In this document: positions 40,814 to 51,074 of the stretch, piece after piece
Layout: each line of letters starts with the position of its first letter
How positions within the stretch are numbered: position 1 is the first letter of the stretch
Assembly (NCBI GenBank): GCA_003116975.1
Contig: BGKB01000071.1
Coordinates: forward strand, 247,180-311,179
Direction of reading: 5' to 3'
Length of the DNA: 64,000 bases
From: Aurantiochytrium sp. KH105
Taxonomy: Eukaryota > Sar > Bigyra > Thraustochytrida > Thraustochytriidae
Program-made: the position numbers and the translations under genes
The notes under the pieces: model-generated
What the model was told of the DNA's origin: nothing
Seen by the model: the letters and a program-made list of their open reading frames with translations, nothing else
The model's database searches: none

Positions 40814-40922
40814 CGAAGGAAGGAGAAAAGAAAGAAGGAAACAAAGGAGAAAAAGAAAGAAAGAAAGAAAGAAAGAAGGAGAGAAAGAAAGGAGAGAGAA
40901 AGAAAGAAAGAAAGAAAGAAAG
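40814..40922 (+). repeat. Long (GAAA)n purine tract
   Basis: Over 100 bp almost free of pyrimidines on the + strand. It lies 600 bp upstream of the CCCH start and in the same open frame, giving a false Lys/Arg/Glu-rich extension that begins only at a GTG. Confidence 0.85.
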
Positions 40923-41527
40923 CAAATTCAAATCGCAGCGGCGTCTCGCGCGCCCAGCGACCTCGAGCCGGACGCGAGCGCAGGCAGGCAGGCAGGCGGC
41001 GGGCAGGCGGGCAGGCGCGCGCGCGCGCAGGGCACTCCCTCCTCGGCGGGCGGCCCGGGCCGGCGTGGTCTTCCTCCTCTCTTTCTCTCTTTCCTTCCCC
41101 CGCTCGCGGGCGCGTGGCGGCGGCCTGGTCCATTCATTCATTCGTTCGTGCCTGGCGCCCGCGCATCCCCCCCCCCCCGCTACCTCCTCACCCCGCGCGG
41201 CTCGGGGCTGGCCCGCGCGGGCCTCGCCTCGCCTCGCCCCGCCCCGCGAGCGGCGCACGCAGCGCCCGCCAGCCGGCCAGCCGGGCGACGCGGGGCGCGG
41301 GCGCAGCGGCGAGGCGCGGCTGGGCAGCGAGGTCCGAGCGAGCCCGCGTAGGGGTCCCTAGGCGGCGGCTAGGCGCACCGGCCCGCCCTCTTTCTCGTTG
41401 GCCTGCGCGCCTCGCCCTGCTTGGCTCTCTCCGCCTTGCTCGTCGGCCTGTCTCGGACTCCGTGGCGGCCTCGGACGCCGCGGCGGGCGCGGAGGGCGGC
41501 TCGGCGAGGCGCGCGGAGGGCGGCGGC

Positions 41528-42532
41528 ATGGCGAGCTTCGTGCTGGAGCGGCGGCCCGGGATGGAGCAGCGCGCGGCGCTGCGGCGCGGCGATGATGGCG
41601 GCCATGGCGATGATGAGGATGCGGATGGCGCGCGGCCGCGCGGCGAGGCCGGCAGACCGCAGGCGGCGGAGGCGGCGTGCGCGGCGCGGCGGCAGGCGGC
41701 GGCGGCGGAGCCGGCGGCGGAGGCAGAGGCGGCGGCGGCGGCCGGCGCGCCCTCCTCGCCGCGGTCGCTGTCCAGGGCGTCCTCGGCGGCGTCGACGGCG
41801 TCCCCATCGGGCATGATGCACAAAAAGACGCACGCCGGGTCCGCGGACAGCGTGCGCGACGGGGCGGGCACGGGCGCGTCCAGCACGACCAGCAGCACGA
41901 GCGCGTCCTCGATCGAGCCCAACGGGCCCGGCGCCGAGGCCTCGCTCGCGCTCGCCGAGGGCCCCGCGGCCACCTCGCCCGACGGCAGCGCCGTCAACAG
42001 GGGGCCTCGAGGCCTTGGCGGTGCCAGCGTCGGCTCTGCCCCCGGCTCCGGTGGTGGCAACAACGCGGACTCGAGCGTGAATGACGCCGCGCCTGCGAAT
42101 GCGAATGCGGCGAACGGCGGCCCGGCCGTACCGCCCGGCCCTGGCGGCCCCGGCGGCAAGCAGGAACACACCAAGGAAGACCTTTACAAGACGGAGCTCT
42201 GCCGCAAGTGGCAGCAGACGGGCTCGTGCCGCTATGGAGACCGTTGCCAGTTCGCGCATGGGCTTTCGGAGCTTAGAGCACTAGTTCGCCATCCGCTGTA
42301 CAAAACCTCAATGTGCAAAAGCTTCGAGGCCACGGGAGAGTGCCGCTATGGCAACCGCTGTCGCTTCATCCACGATGAGGACGAAGACTATCTGAACAGC
42401 CTGCCACGTGGCGTCGCCACGCTCAACATCACGCCGGCGGATGATCCTTCGTTTCGGCGAATTCCTTCTGCGCCTGCAAACCTCGACACCTACAAGCAGG
42501 GCCAAGCTCCTCTTGCTGCGCACCTTCTTGCC

Positions 42533-42589
<57 letters not shown>

Positions 42590-44328
42590 CAACAGCAGCG
42601 CCAACAAGGCCATGTTTCACGGATTTCCCCCACACCAATGCACCAGCAATCGCACCATTCTGTTTCCCAGCAACAGCAGCAACAGCAGCATTCGCCCACA
42701 CTGCAGCACCCGCAAGGTCATTCTCAGCGGGATTTGCAACACCAGCATCTGCAGCATCACCAACACGCTTCCCAGGCTCATCGCCAGGCCGTCCCTCGCG
42801 TGCAGAGTGCTCGTGTCCCTCTTCACCAGCATCCGTCACTGCTGGCTGAACAGCAACATGCAAACTACCCATACGCAGGTCGCAGCGAGCGCCGCGTCCA
42901 CTACGCCGATGGGCCTCACCCCGGAGCAGGTCACCAGAGCCAAGGCTCCTTGTCTGCAGGTCGCGGCCTTCGATCGAACTTTGAGTCAATGCCCATGGGC
43001 TACGACGGCATTTCCATCGAGGACGTTGCCTCTGGAACTGGACCATATGAGCTCGGCGTCATTGGCGAGGGACTCCCTTCGTCGAGGTCCATGATGAACA
43101 TGAGCATGCGTCACGCCGACTCATCTGCGAATCTTGGCGGAAACAGCGTCGGTCTCGGGCTGCCTTCAGACTTTCACGACTTTCAGCAGTCGATGCAACG
43201 GTCTGCCTCGCACGCGGACCTCGTACGCCAGCAGGTCTCCCAGTACCACAGCAGCAACGCCGAGGACGGCATGGGTAGCCTCTTCGCGTCCGGATTCGCG
43301 CCTCACGATGCGAGCCAGATCCCCGTCGCCGGTTCTGGATCTGGTTCCGGCTCGGGATCTGGCTCGAACTCTGGCTATGGAATGCATCATTCGGGATACC
43401 ATGGTGGGGCAGAGGACAATGGTTCCGGCCCGCCGTCGCCAACCTCACCCCCGCGGGCCCGCGGCACGGGATCGGATGCTGAACTCCGTGCGTCGGCGTC
43501 TGCGGTGGCCCTTTCGACGCTCGAATCACCCGAGTCAAAGCCTCTTTCAATGCATGCAGAGGCTCCTTCGTCTCGCGTCTTGTCCACTGCTGAGCGTATG
43601 AGCGCGCTGCACTTGCCCCCCAACGCCGATGGCTCGGGAGCACACATGGGCTCTGGCATGAGCCGTAGCGCTTCACAGCCTGCTTTCAAGCACATGGCAA
43701 ATGGCTTTACCTCTGGCTATGGCGTGCCCATGCAACCGCGAATGGACTACGCTGCCAGCAATTACTCGCCTCCGTTTGCGCAGCAGCACATTTCCCACCC
43801 GCACCCACGGACGCCGTCGCCAGAAATGTCTTCTGCGTCGCCTACAGGTTTTGTCGATCGGACGCACTCTCCGAACGCTTATGGCCGTGCCCACGCCAGC
43901 GGGTTGGCGATGCATGATGACAGCTATGGTCGAGCTCCGCCCCGTTCTATGTCTATGCAATACCTCGCCTCGCAGCAGCAACCGCAGCATCAGCATCAGC
44001 AACAACAACTTCAGTATCAGGGTGCCATGCACTCTTCTTCGTCTTCTTCTCAGCAAGGATATCAGCACCACAATACGCCCTTGCACTCCAACAATAGCAT
44101 GAGCGCACTTTCGTCTCAGCTTGGTGGCCTTGGGCTCGGATCGCAGGCATCAAATTCTTATTATGGCCGTGCGCAAGAGTCTTCGCACCATCACCATCAA
44201 TCGCAACAACAAGAACAGCAACACCAGGACTTTGATCCTATTCGCAAGGTTGCAAGCTTCAATTCCACCTTTCAGCGCAATCCCTTTTCTGCTTCTGCGC
44301 AGGAACTCCAAATGCACAGCCAGCAATC

Positions 44329-44360
<32 letters not shown>

Positions 44361-44464
44361 GAGTTCAAGCGCCCCGGAGTGACGGCTTTGGCTTCTTTCC
44401 AAGTGTGAATAGTGACATGGATCGTCTCGGCCAAGACTACGGCGATGGCGGTCCTGCCTTTTGA
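41528..44464 (+). CDS. TTP/ZFP36-type tandem CCCH zinc-finger RNA-binding protein with polyglutamine tracts
   Basis: 978 residues from the ATG at 41528 (MASFVLERR); the frame extends upstream only through purine repeats. Two zinc fingers of exact C-x8-C-x5-C-x3-H spacing lie at about residues 220-285: [22 protein letters not shown] and, 18 residues later, [22 protein letters not shown], each preceded by a YKT lead-in. This is the TTP-family arrangement, which binds AU-rich elements in mRNA 3' UTRs and promotes decay. The remainder is low complexity: Ala/Gly-rich N-terminus, glutamine runs at 42533-42598 (22 Gln) and 44330-44359, plus Gly-Ser repeats. Such tails commonly recruit deadenylases or condense. 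A polyadenylation-like aataaa lies at 44678-44683. Confidence 0.92.
42533..42598 (+). repeat. CAG/CAA repeat encoding 22 glutamines
   Basis: In-frame CAG/CAA codons just after the zinc fingers. The CAG core may vary in length between strains. Confidence 0.9.
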
Positions 44465-45108
44465 TTCAGGCATCTGTCTTTCTCGCATAATTTATCAGAT
44501 TCCATATTTTCTTCTATCTACTCTCAATCCCTTGGGGCAATTCCATGAAATCGAACATCATTCTTTCCTGAGTAAAGGATGAATGGGCGGGTCTACGCTC
44601 TAAGCTAATTTGCATTACGATTTTGGCATTGCTATTTTTGTGCAAAAGCAACGAGGATTTCTCCTCTGATCTTCTCTAATAAAGTAGGCTTTCCATCTAC
44701 ACGCAATAGGCCCAGTGGTCTTCCAGTCCCTCCTCCTTTTTGAGGCACTATGTAAGCGGATGCCACGCATGGCGGTAGCAAGAGCAACTGGCACTAGCAA
44801 GAAGCTGTCAATCATTTTCGTCATCCTTTTTTGGTTGGAGAGTTCTTCATCCCTGCTCTCTTGATCTTCATGAGGAGCGCATTTAGAAAAAATAAAAAAA
44901 CAAAGATTTCAAAGAGGCAATGCGCGCGTGAGCGGGAAAACGGATCAAGCGGGCTCCGTTTCGCGAGAGTCGCTTGAGGAACGGTTCGCACATCCTCGCG
45001 CACAACACGCAAGTTATTCACATACTCACGCGCACCCGCGCGCTGGCCCGCCCGCACGCGCCGAAGCCGAAGCCGAAGCTGAAGCCGAAGCAAGATTGCG
45101 GCGCCGCG
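44465..45108. other. Intergenic region between CCCH gene and ATG12
   Basis: About 640 bp. An aataaa at 44678-44683 could end the CCCH transcript. The last 180 bp lead into ATG12, with a CCGAAG repeat at 45061-45090. No gene is seen. Confidence 0.55.
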
Positions 45109-45372
45109 ATGGAGGACGGCGCTGTCAAGGTGAACCTGGTGCCGGCGAATGCGCCCGTCTTGCGCGAGCGCGTGCTGACATTCAAGGCGAACGCGCGTGT
45201 CTACGACCTGCATCGCATGCTCCGCGAGCGACTCAAGCTGGAAACCCTTGTGCTCATCGTCGAAACGTGTTTCGCGCCTACTCTGGACCAGGAGCTCGGT
45301 GATCTCGCCAAAAACTTTGGCCGCAACGGGACCCTGCACATTACGTATGGCCCGCAGGCCGTCTTCGGATGA
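45109..45372 (+). CDS. ATG12: Ubiquitin-like autophagy protein ATG12
   Basis: 87 residues from the first ATG; the open frame reaches further upstream only to a TTG. The protein starts with VKVNLVPANAPVL and has the ATG12 core IVETCFAPTLDQELGDL, then FGRNGTLHITYGPQAVFG. The last residue is the Gly needed for conjugation, so no processing is required, as in other ATG12 proteins. ATG12 is activated by ATG7, passed by ATG10, and joined to ATG5; the conjugate with ATG16 promotes ATG8 lipidation on the phagophore. It lacks the long disordered N-terminus of animal ATG12 and is close to plant size. It converges with the Aquarius-like gene. Confidence 0.9.
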   Translation: MEDGAVKVNLVPANAPVLRERVLTFKANARVYDLHRMLRERLKLETLVLIVETCFAPTLDQELGDLAKNFGRNGTLHITYGPQAVFG

Positions 45373-45393
45373 AGAGTCTATAAATGCAAGCCA

Positions 45394-45432
<39 letters not shown>

Positions 45433-45551
45433 AAGTGAAAGAACAAACCCAACAACCCAAGTCGAAACCCAAGAATCAAATCAGCAGAGCAAAGCAACGC
45501 AAAGCAACGGAAAGCAAACAAAAAAGAGGCAGGTTTGAGATGGCCAATCGT
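45373..45551. other. Short convergent intergenic region
   Basis: It contains a (GA)16 run at 45397-45428 and an A-rich stretch, and presumably both 3' ends. Confidence 0.6.
45397..45428 (+). repeat. (GA)n dinucleotide repeat
   Basis: A perfect GA run in the 3' flank of ATG12. Confidence 0.95.
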
Positions 45552-48500
45552 TTATGCCACCTTCGGCTTCGTCGCCGGTGGCGGTGGCGGAGGGAGCAAC
45601 TTGGGTGACGGCATAAAGAGCGAATGCGGCCTATTCCAAAGCATGAGCGCAACGAGCGAGCCAAGATGGCCTAGACCGTCAACGACAAAGTCTTCAGACG
45701 CAGGGACCTTGGCATCCGCAGAATCTTCCACTTTTCCATCCGCAGCAACCATCTTTTGCCGCTTTGCTGCGGGTACAGATGCTTCGTCGAGGTTGGTAAT
45801 GGAATTGGACGGGGCCCTGCCTCTGGGATCTACAGCAGCCCTTTTGAAGAAATTGTCAAATCGCAAACGAAGTTTACCATCCGGCGCAGCGCGGATGAGT
45901 TGTCCAAAGATGAGGTGATTCCTGAAAACCTTGGCATTGCCAACGACGTACAGACCCTTGCGCGCTGCAGAGGCGGCAAAAATGCTGCGGCGTGGGTCGC
46001 CCATGAGATCATCCTGCAGCGTCGAGGTTCGTACGAGCGACATGAGGACAAAGCTCACCGTCTCACCAACGTGCTCCTCGAACGAGAGAATGGCCCGCGG
46101 GAAAGGTAACGGCGGGTTCGTGGCGCGCGCGCGCGAGTGTAGAACATCAATAATAAGCAACTTTTGCGCTTGGTACGGTGTGAGTATGACAATTTCCTTG
46201 GGCGGGTATCCCAGCGCCAGCATGTAGTGAAAGAGAGCGACGACCCACTCGGCCTCTTCGAGGTTTTGTACCTCTCCAGGGTGCGCAGTAACACGTTCCC
46301 GACCCTTGACGTCGATAAATTGCGCGCGAAGAGCAAAGCCTGGGTTTCTCTCCGTTGCTCCCGCGGCGCCGTCGCCATCAAGGAGCTTGTCGAGCGGGAC
46401 GAGTGCCGGCGCAAAGTCGGCGAGACCAAAGCGCTCGTCAAGCGTTGCATTGAGCGTCTTGGGCATCGCGGGACGCTCGTAGCGAACCCCGAGGCGGCAA
46501 AGCTTTTCAAAGAGAGAAGTCGTGGAGGAGCGCGGACGAGGCATCTCGCCCGTCCGGTCGCCGGCGACAATCATGCGTGACAGCCGTTGGCGGTCTAGGC
46601 CTGCAAACATGAGCATCGCATCGCGCTCCAAAAGCCGTCCTGCGTAAAGAAAAATGATACGATCCATTCGAAGGCGCTTGCAGGGACCGTCCGTGTGAAT
46701 GTACTGAAGCATGTCCTCGACAGCGGCAACAACAATTCGAGAATGGTCATGCAGAACGAAGTCCATTCGTTTGTTGAAGTCCCAAATGAGCTCCAGAAGA
46801 CGATACGAGTTCAGTTCTTCAAACATGGCCCGAATCATGTACACTTCCCGCTTGTTGCGATTCTTTCGGTCATCGCGGGTACCAAAATAGAACGCAAAGG
46901 GGAACGGAGGAACCTCCTCGCTTGCCTCGTACGCTTTAAGCTCGGGTTGCACGTAGAGGCGGTAAAAGTGGAGCGCCGTCTCGCAGCTAAAGTGGCTGGC
47001 ACCTGCGACGCCGAGGCCTGTGGCAATCTCCTCAACCTCGGCGAGCAGCTCGAGGCGTCTCTGAAGACAGGCTGCGATACGGCCCGAAATGTCAGGTCGA
47101 CGCAGACGCGTAAAAGGATGCGCAGTCTCCTTGGCAAGGTACTGCACAAGCACGACGGCGTGCACTTCGTCCGGGACAACAATAAGAGTCTTGTCCGGAT
47201 TTGGTCCTACGAGGTCTTCGACAATATCGCCAACAAAGGCATCACCACTGTAGTGCATCAGACGCAAACGGTCATCGGTGGCGCGCTGCAATGCCTTTCC
47301 GTGGCCCAAGAGAAAGTGTGCAAAGGCATCAGGAAGAAGCTTTTGCTCCGATGAGTCCATGAGCTGTTTGATGAGCGCGAGCCCGACGCGCCGCGGCACA
47401 TCGTTGGCCCACTTGCGACGCACTAATACGTATTGCTGCTGCTGAGGAGCGTTCTCATTGTAAATGGGTTGCTTGTCATTACAGATCCAGTGCAGCGACA
47501 CGACGCCGCCGGCAAGGTCGACGCTGCGCACTTGGGCAGGATAAATGGCCGTCACACGGCAGCGATTTTTGGTTTTGGGGTCGAGTTCAACGGCACAAAG
47601 AACTACACTGAGCTGCGACACTGGCAAGCTTGCCCATTCGGCGACAATGGGCCTTGGTGTGTCGACAAAGCTGCACTTGACAGAGGATCGCGTCAGCAAC
47701 GAGCATGGCATGGCCATGCGGGCCCAACCGCCAAAAGAGATTTTGGTCGGGCTGCTTGCGTCTTCGCGGACTGCGAGGAGCTCGAGCGCGCGACGAAGGT
47801 CGTATGCCAGCGCGAAGCGAGCCTCTTCCATCATGTGCACGAGGTTTTCCTCAATCATGGCCTCTTCTGAAATGTGCTGCAGACGACAGGCGAGTGCCTC
47901 ACGCACAAGCGTCGCGCGCGCGCGACCTTCGTTTTCGAGCTTGAGGAGATCGTCCTCGAAGGCGACGTTACTTCCGCCTGGAAGCAAAAACCACGCCTTG
48001 GCGTCACCCTTGTCCTTGGTACATTTGCCAAACGGCTTCACGGGCCGGTGGGCTACCTGGAGCACCTTGGCCAGAAACGCCTTAGATTGCGGCGAGATTA
48101 GTTCTTCTGGCTTGCAGCCATGCAGCGACGGAACACGGCGCGTCGAGAGGCCTAAATAGTCACAGAGCGCCGCGAGCTGGTTCGCATTGAGTGATTTCGC
48201 AAGCGTGCCCTCCTCGTCAATGGCCACTTGAGCCTTTGACACGGGGAGATAGGCAAGGTTTGCGTGGCTTTCGCTAAAGTGCCGGTCGAGGACGCGCTGG
48301 AGAAGGCGCACGCGGGCGGTGCGAAATCGCCGAACCTCCTCGGAGCGCTTGGTTGCGCACACGAGAGCTTGGTCGAGCTTTTCCAACAAAACGTGAGTGC
48401 TGTGATCATCCGCGCTTACCTGCAGCTCGAGTCGCGCCACGAGACTCGCGTCTTCTACCAGAAGCGCGAGAAATCTACGGAGCATGGGAGACATGAGGCA

Positions 48501-49304
48501 GTTGGTGATGAACTTGAGGGCCTCCTTTCGAGCGCGCAGGGACACGCCAATGAGCGCGTGAGCAAAGACGGAACGCCAAAACCCGTGGATGTACTCCTTT
48601 TCGGAGTCATCGATGGACTTGGAGTTGAGCGTCTTCCATTGTTGGCGAAGGGCGGAACCTTGCTCGGAAAGGTGACGCGCGAGGCGCTCTGCGTCCACGA
48701 GGTTCCAGAGTTCGTGCGACGAGAGACGCAGCAGGGAGCTGCGAACAGATTGCAAGTCCATGCGCCCAAAGAATAGAGAAAACATGCCGAGGTAGGAGGT
48801 CGACACATTTCGCGTTTCGCTCGCGCGGGGATCGAGTTGCGTGAACTGCCGGACGACCCGCTGCACGTAATCGGGGAAGACGGCGTGTTGGCTCATGCCT
48901 TGCACGAGAAGGGCCCTTTTACCCGAGGTAGCGTACCAAAGCAAGGCTACGCTAACATGGATAATGTCAGCGTGGCATCCGTCAACATCTTTAGAAATGA
49001 TGGGCCACAACTGCATCAAAAGAGCCTCCTCGCGGTCCAGCTTGGCGAGCACCTTGCAGTTCTTGGCGTTACCCAGATCGATTCGCAACCACATGTCGGC
49101 AATGGGGACGTCCTCCTCCTCCTCCTCCTTCGCCTCCATGGTCTTTCCATTCTTCTCTGAGGCCTCCTCGGCGCTGGCCTGCGTCTTGTGGCCGGGCTCG
49201 GCGGCGTCGTGGTCAGTCTCCATTGCCGCTCTCGCGGCGGCCGTGGCTGAACCCGCAGACGCGGCGCTCGCGCGGCGACGCTTACGAGCAGGCTCGCCCG
49301 CCAT
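45552..49304 (-). CDS. Aquarius (AQR/IBP160)-like protein with degenerate SF1 helicase domain
   Basis: 1,250 residues from the ATG at 49302-49304. The N-terminus has a basic KRRR nuclear-type signal. Family identity rests on several Aquarius-specific blocks: FGGWARMAMP (about residue 524), PDAFAHFLLGHG, LVGPNPDKTLIVVPDEVHA (about 698), RRLELLAEVEEIATGLGV and CETALHFYRLYVQPE, then EAEWVVALFHYMLALGYP, ILTPYQAQK and FVLMSLVRT. In the canonical protein, VGPPGTGKT is followed by about 20 residues before TLIVTH; here VGPN joins directly to PDKTLIVV, so the Walker A motif is gone. The DEAA-like box, the DRFQGQQ motif (here SFEEHVGET) and SRAR (here SAARKG) are also lost. Canonical Aquarius is a spliceosomal intron-binding helicase. 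This copy probably has a structural role or is a diverged paralogue. Confidence 0.85.
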   Translation of the reverse strand: MAGEPARKRRRASAASAGSATAAARAAMETDHDAAEPGHKTQASAEEASEKNGKTMEAKEEEEEDVPIADMWLRIDLGNAKNCKVLAKLDREEALLMQLWPIISKDVDGCHADIIHVSVALLWYATSGKRALLVQGMSQHAVFPDYVQRVVRQFTQLDPRASETRNVSTSYLGMFSLFFGRMDLQSVRSSLLRLSSHELWNLVDAERLARHLSEQGSALRQQWKTLNSKSIDDSEKEYIHGFWRSVFAHALIGVSLRARKEALKFITNCLMSPMLRRFLALLVEDASLVARLELQVSADDHSTHVLLEKLDQALVCATKRSEEVRRFRTARVRLLQRVLDRHFSESHANLAYLPVSKAQVAIDEEGTLAKSLNANQLAALCDYLGLSTRRVPSLHGCKPEELISPQSKAFLAKVLQVAHRPVKPFGKCTKDKGDAKAWFLLPGGSNVAFEDDLLKLENEGRARATLVREALACRLQHISEEAMIEENLVHMMEEARFALAYDLRRALELLAVREDASSPTKISFGGWARMAMPCSLLTRSSVKCSFVDTPRPIVAEWASLPVSQLSVVLCAVELDPKTKNRCRVTAIYPAQVRSVDLAGGVVSLHWICNDKQPIYNENAPQQQQYVLVRRKWANDVPRRVGLALIKQLMDSSEQKLLPDAFAHFLLGHGKALQRATDDRLRLMHYSGDAFVGDIVEDLVGPNPDKTLIVVPDEVHAVVLVQYLAKETAHPFTRLRRPDISGRIAACLQRRLELLAEVEEIATGLGVAGASHFSCETALHFYRLYVQPELKAYEASEEVPPFPFAFYFGTRDDRKNRNKREVYMIRAMFEELNSYRLLELIWDFNKRMDFVLHDHSRIVVAAVEDMLQYIHTDGPCKRLRMDRIIFLYAGRLLERDAMLMFAGLDRQRLSRMIVAGDRTGEMPRPRSSTTSLFEKLCRLGVRYERPAMPKTLNATLDERFGLADFAPALVPLDKLLDGDGAAGATERNPGFALRAQFIDVKGRERVTAHPGEVQNLEEAEWVVALFHYMLALGYPPKEIVILTPYQAQKLLIIDVLHSRARATNPPLPFPRAILSFEEHVGETVSFVLMSLVRTSTLQDDLMGDPRRSIFAASAARKGLYVVGNAKVFRNHLIFGQLIRAAPDGKLRLRFDNFFKRAAVDPRGRAPSNSITNLDEASVPAAKRQKMVAADGKVEDSADAKVPASEDFVVDGLGHLGSLVALMLWNRPHSLFMPSPKLLPPPPPPATKPKVA

Positions 49305-51074
49305 CCTTCGTCAGCTGCGTTTCTCCGCTGTCCTCCTCAACAAGCACGCGCCGCGCGCGCTGCTCGAGGTCGCCAAGGTCGTCGACGCCGAAGATGATAT
49401 GATGATACGCGTGGAAAAAGACGCGGCGCGCCGCGCGCGGAGGCAAAAGAAACACAGACAGACGCAGGCGCGACGCGATGCGGAGACAGGCGCGGCGCGC
49501 GCGATCGCGCGCGAGAGAGAGCGCGGGCTCGCGCGGGCGGCGCGGGCGGCCCCGGTGGCGCGGGTCTCCCGTAGCGCCGGCCGGCTGGCTGGCTGGCTGG
49601 CGAGGTGCCAGTGGCTGATGCGCTTTTCGATTTGGTTTTGAATTTGAATTCGGTTTTGAACTTGAGCAGAGAGAGCAGAGTTTGAATTTGAAAGCCAAAG
49701 CGCAAAACCACGAACGAGAGGCAGCCGCGCCGCCGCGTCCCGCGGACCGGCGGCCGCAGACGCCGAGCGCGGCGTCGCCCTGGCCGCTGCTCCGCGCGAG
49801 GCAGGGCGCCCACGCGGCCGCGGAGGAGCTGGGCGAAAGAAACGGAGTCAGGGCGCAAGCGCGGCCCAAAGTTGATTTTCGACGGCGGCGACTTCACGGC
49901 CGCGGACCCGACCCACCCATCCACCCTGCGCGCGCGCTTGGACGTCTAGGGCGGCACCGCGCGCGGAGAAGACGGTGGAGGGGGAAGCAGGGAGGGTGCG
50001 CGTGGACGACGGGAAATTGGGGCTGCTCAAAAGAGAATCAGTGCTTGCTTGGTTTGCATGAATTGCTTGAACTGCCCAAGTTTAAAAACGCAGACGTTCA
50101 TGAGAGGATGAATTGATCTCGCTTTGCAAATGGTGAGATCCGAGTTGGACCAGCTGCAGCTTCGGGTCGTAGTTGCAGTTTGCAGTTGACGGCGCTCTTT
50201 TCTACTTTTTTATCTTGAAGACATTCTAGGCCTCCATTTGAAGACTTGCTGGCTGCTGCACTCCCTTTGCATCGCTGCAAGAAAGGTGTTCGTGCTTCTT
50301 TCTCTTTTTTTCATTGTAAATCCACACAGTGGCTTGCTCTCTCTCGGGAATCCGAACTCTCAAGCACTTGCTTCTTGTCGCGATGCGTGTCAGATTTATC
50401 AGAACAATCGTTTGCCGTACTGTGATAGGCCTAGGATTCTTTCCGTCAGATTCAGACTTGTGCTTGTCGCGAAACTTGATTGCAAAATTGCAGTCGACCT
50501 TCTGTTTCTCGCTCAAGATTTGATGTGAAGAAACACTGGTGTTGCCCTCCTTCATACTAGTGTTTCAGAATACTATCTTGCTCGCAGTGCGGCTCCAAAT
50601 TTGCTGTTAATAAGAAGCTCTGGTATACATCCCATGGTTTCAAAATGCGATCTTGCATGCAGTGCAGAACAAGACTCGATGTCATTTAGGAAAGAGTGCA
50701 TAAATGCCGGATCGACCAGTCGTGGATGTATTGGACGAGAGCATGCAAGAAGACTCTTGTGGAGAACCGGTGACAAGGCTAGAGCAAAGCATGATACCTC
50801 GCGATCTTTGCTCTCGTCTTCAAGTCTGGTCTTGTCTCGACTTGCCGAGCCTTACTACTACTACATCATTGGCAATGAACGCTGTTTTGCTCTCTCTACT
50901 TTTTTGCATTCCCCTTTTACAGTATCTTCGCGAGGGCTGGTTGACGACAAGGTGCGGCCCCGAGCGAGGGCGAGACGCACGAGCGCAGAAGCGTCGCGGG
51001 CAAGCCCGTAGTCGTGAAGCTCGGGTCAGCTCGCGCCCTCCGCGAGCGAAAAGACTTTGCTGCGGCAGAGCGAG
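49305..51074. other. Divergent intergenic region (Aquarius-like / PH-kinase)
   Basis: About 1.8 kb. The left half is extremely GC-rich, the right half AT-richer. It has a perfect ggcctagg palindrome at 50428-50435 and a related ctaggcc near 50226. A 144-codon frame at 49682-50116 lacks any recognisable motif, and a 96-codon frame at 50238 begins with TTG; neither is called. Confidence 0.55.
50428..50435. promoter_or_regulatory. Palindrome ggcctagg (possible regulatory site)
   Basis: Perfect copy about 640 bp upstream of the PH-kinase start. Function is unknown. Confidence 0.25.

Larger units (their letters stand above)
39333..41527. other. Intergenic region and probable 5' leader of the CCCH gene
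   Basis: About 2.2 kb, very GC-rich with islands of simple repeat. A 120-codon frame at 39490-39852 begins MWGRKAS and is Ala/Arg-rich with a hydrophobic stretch, but four overlapping open frames there point to base composition. ATGC/TATG repeats lie at 40211-40270, a TTTTA repeat at 40298-40332, and GAAA/GGAA tracts follow. A C12 run occurs at 41167-41178. Confidence 0.55.

Noticed and set aside
40676-41527. Lys/Arg-rich N-terminal extension of the CCCH protein
   Set aside because: It begins at GTG and runs through GAAA tracts and GC-rich sequence; the ATG at 41528 is more credible.
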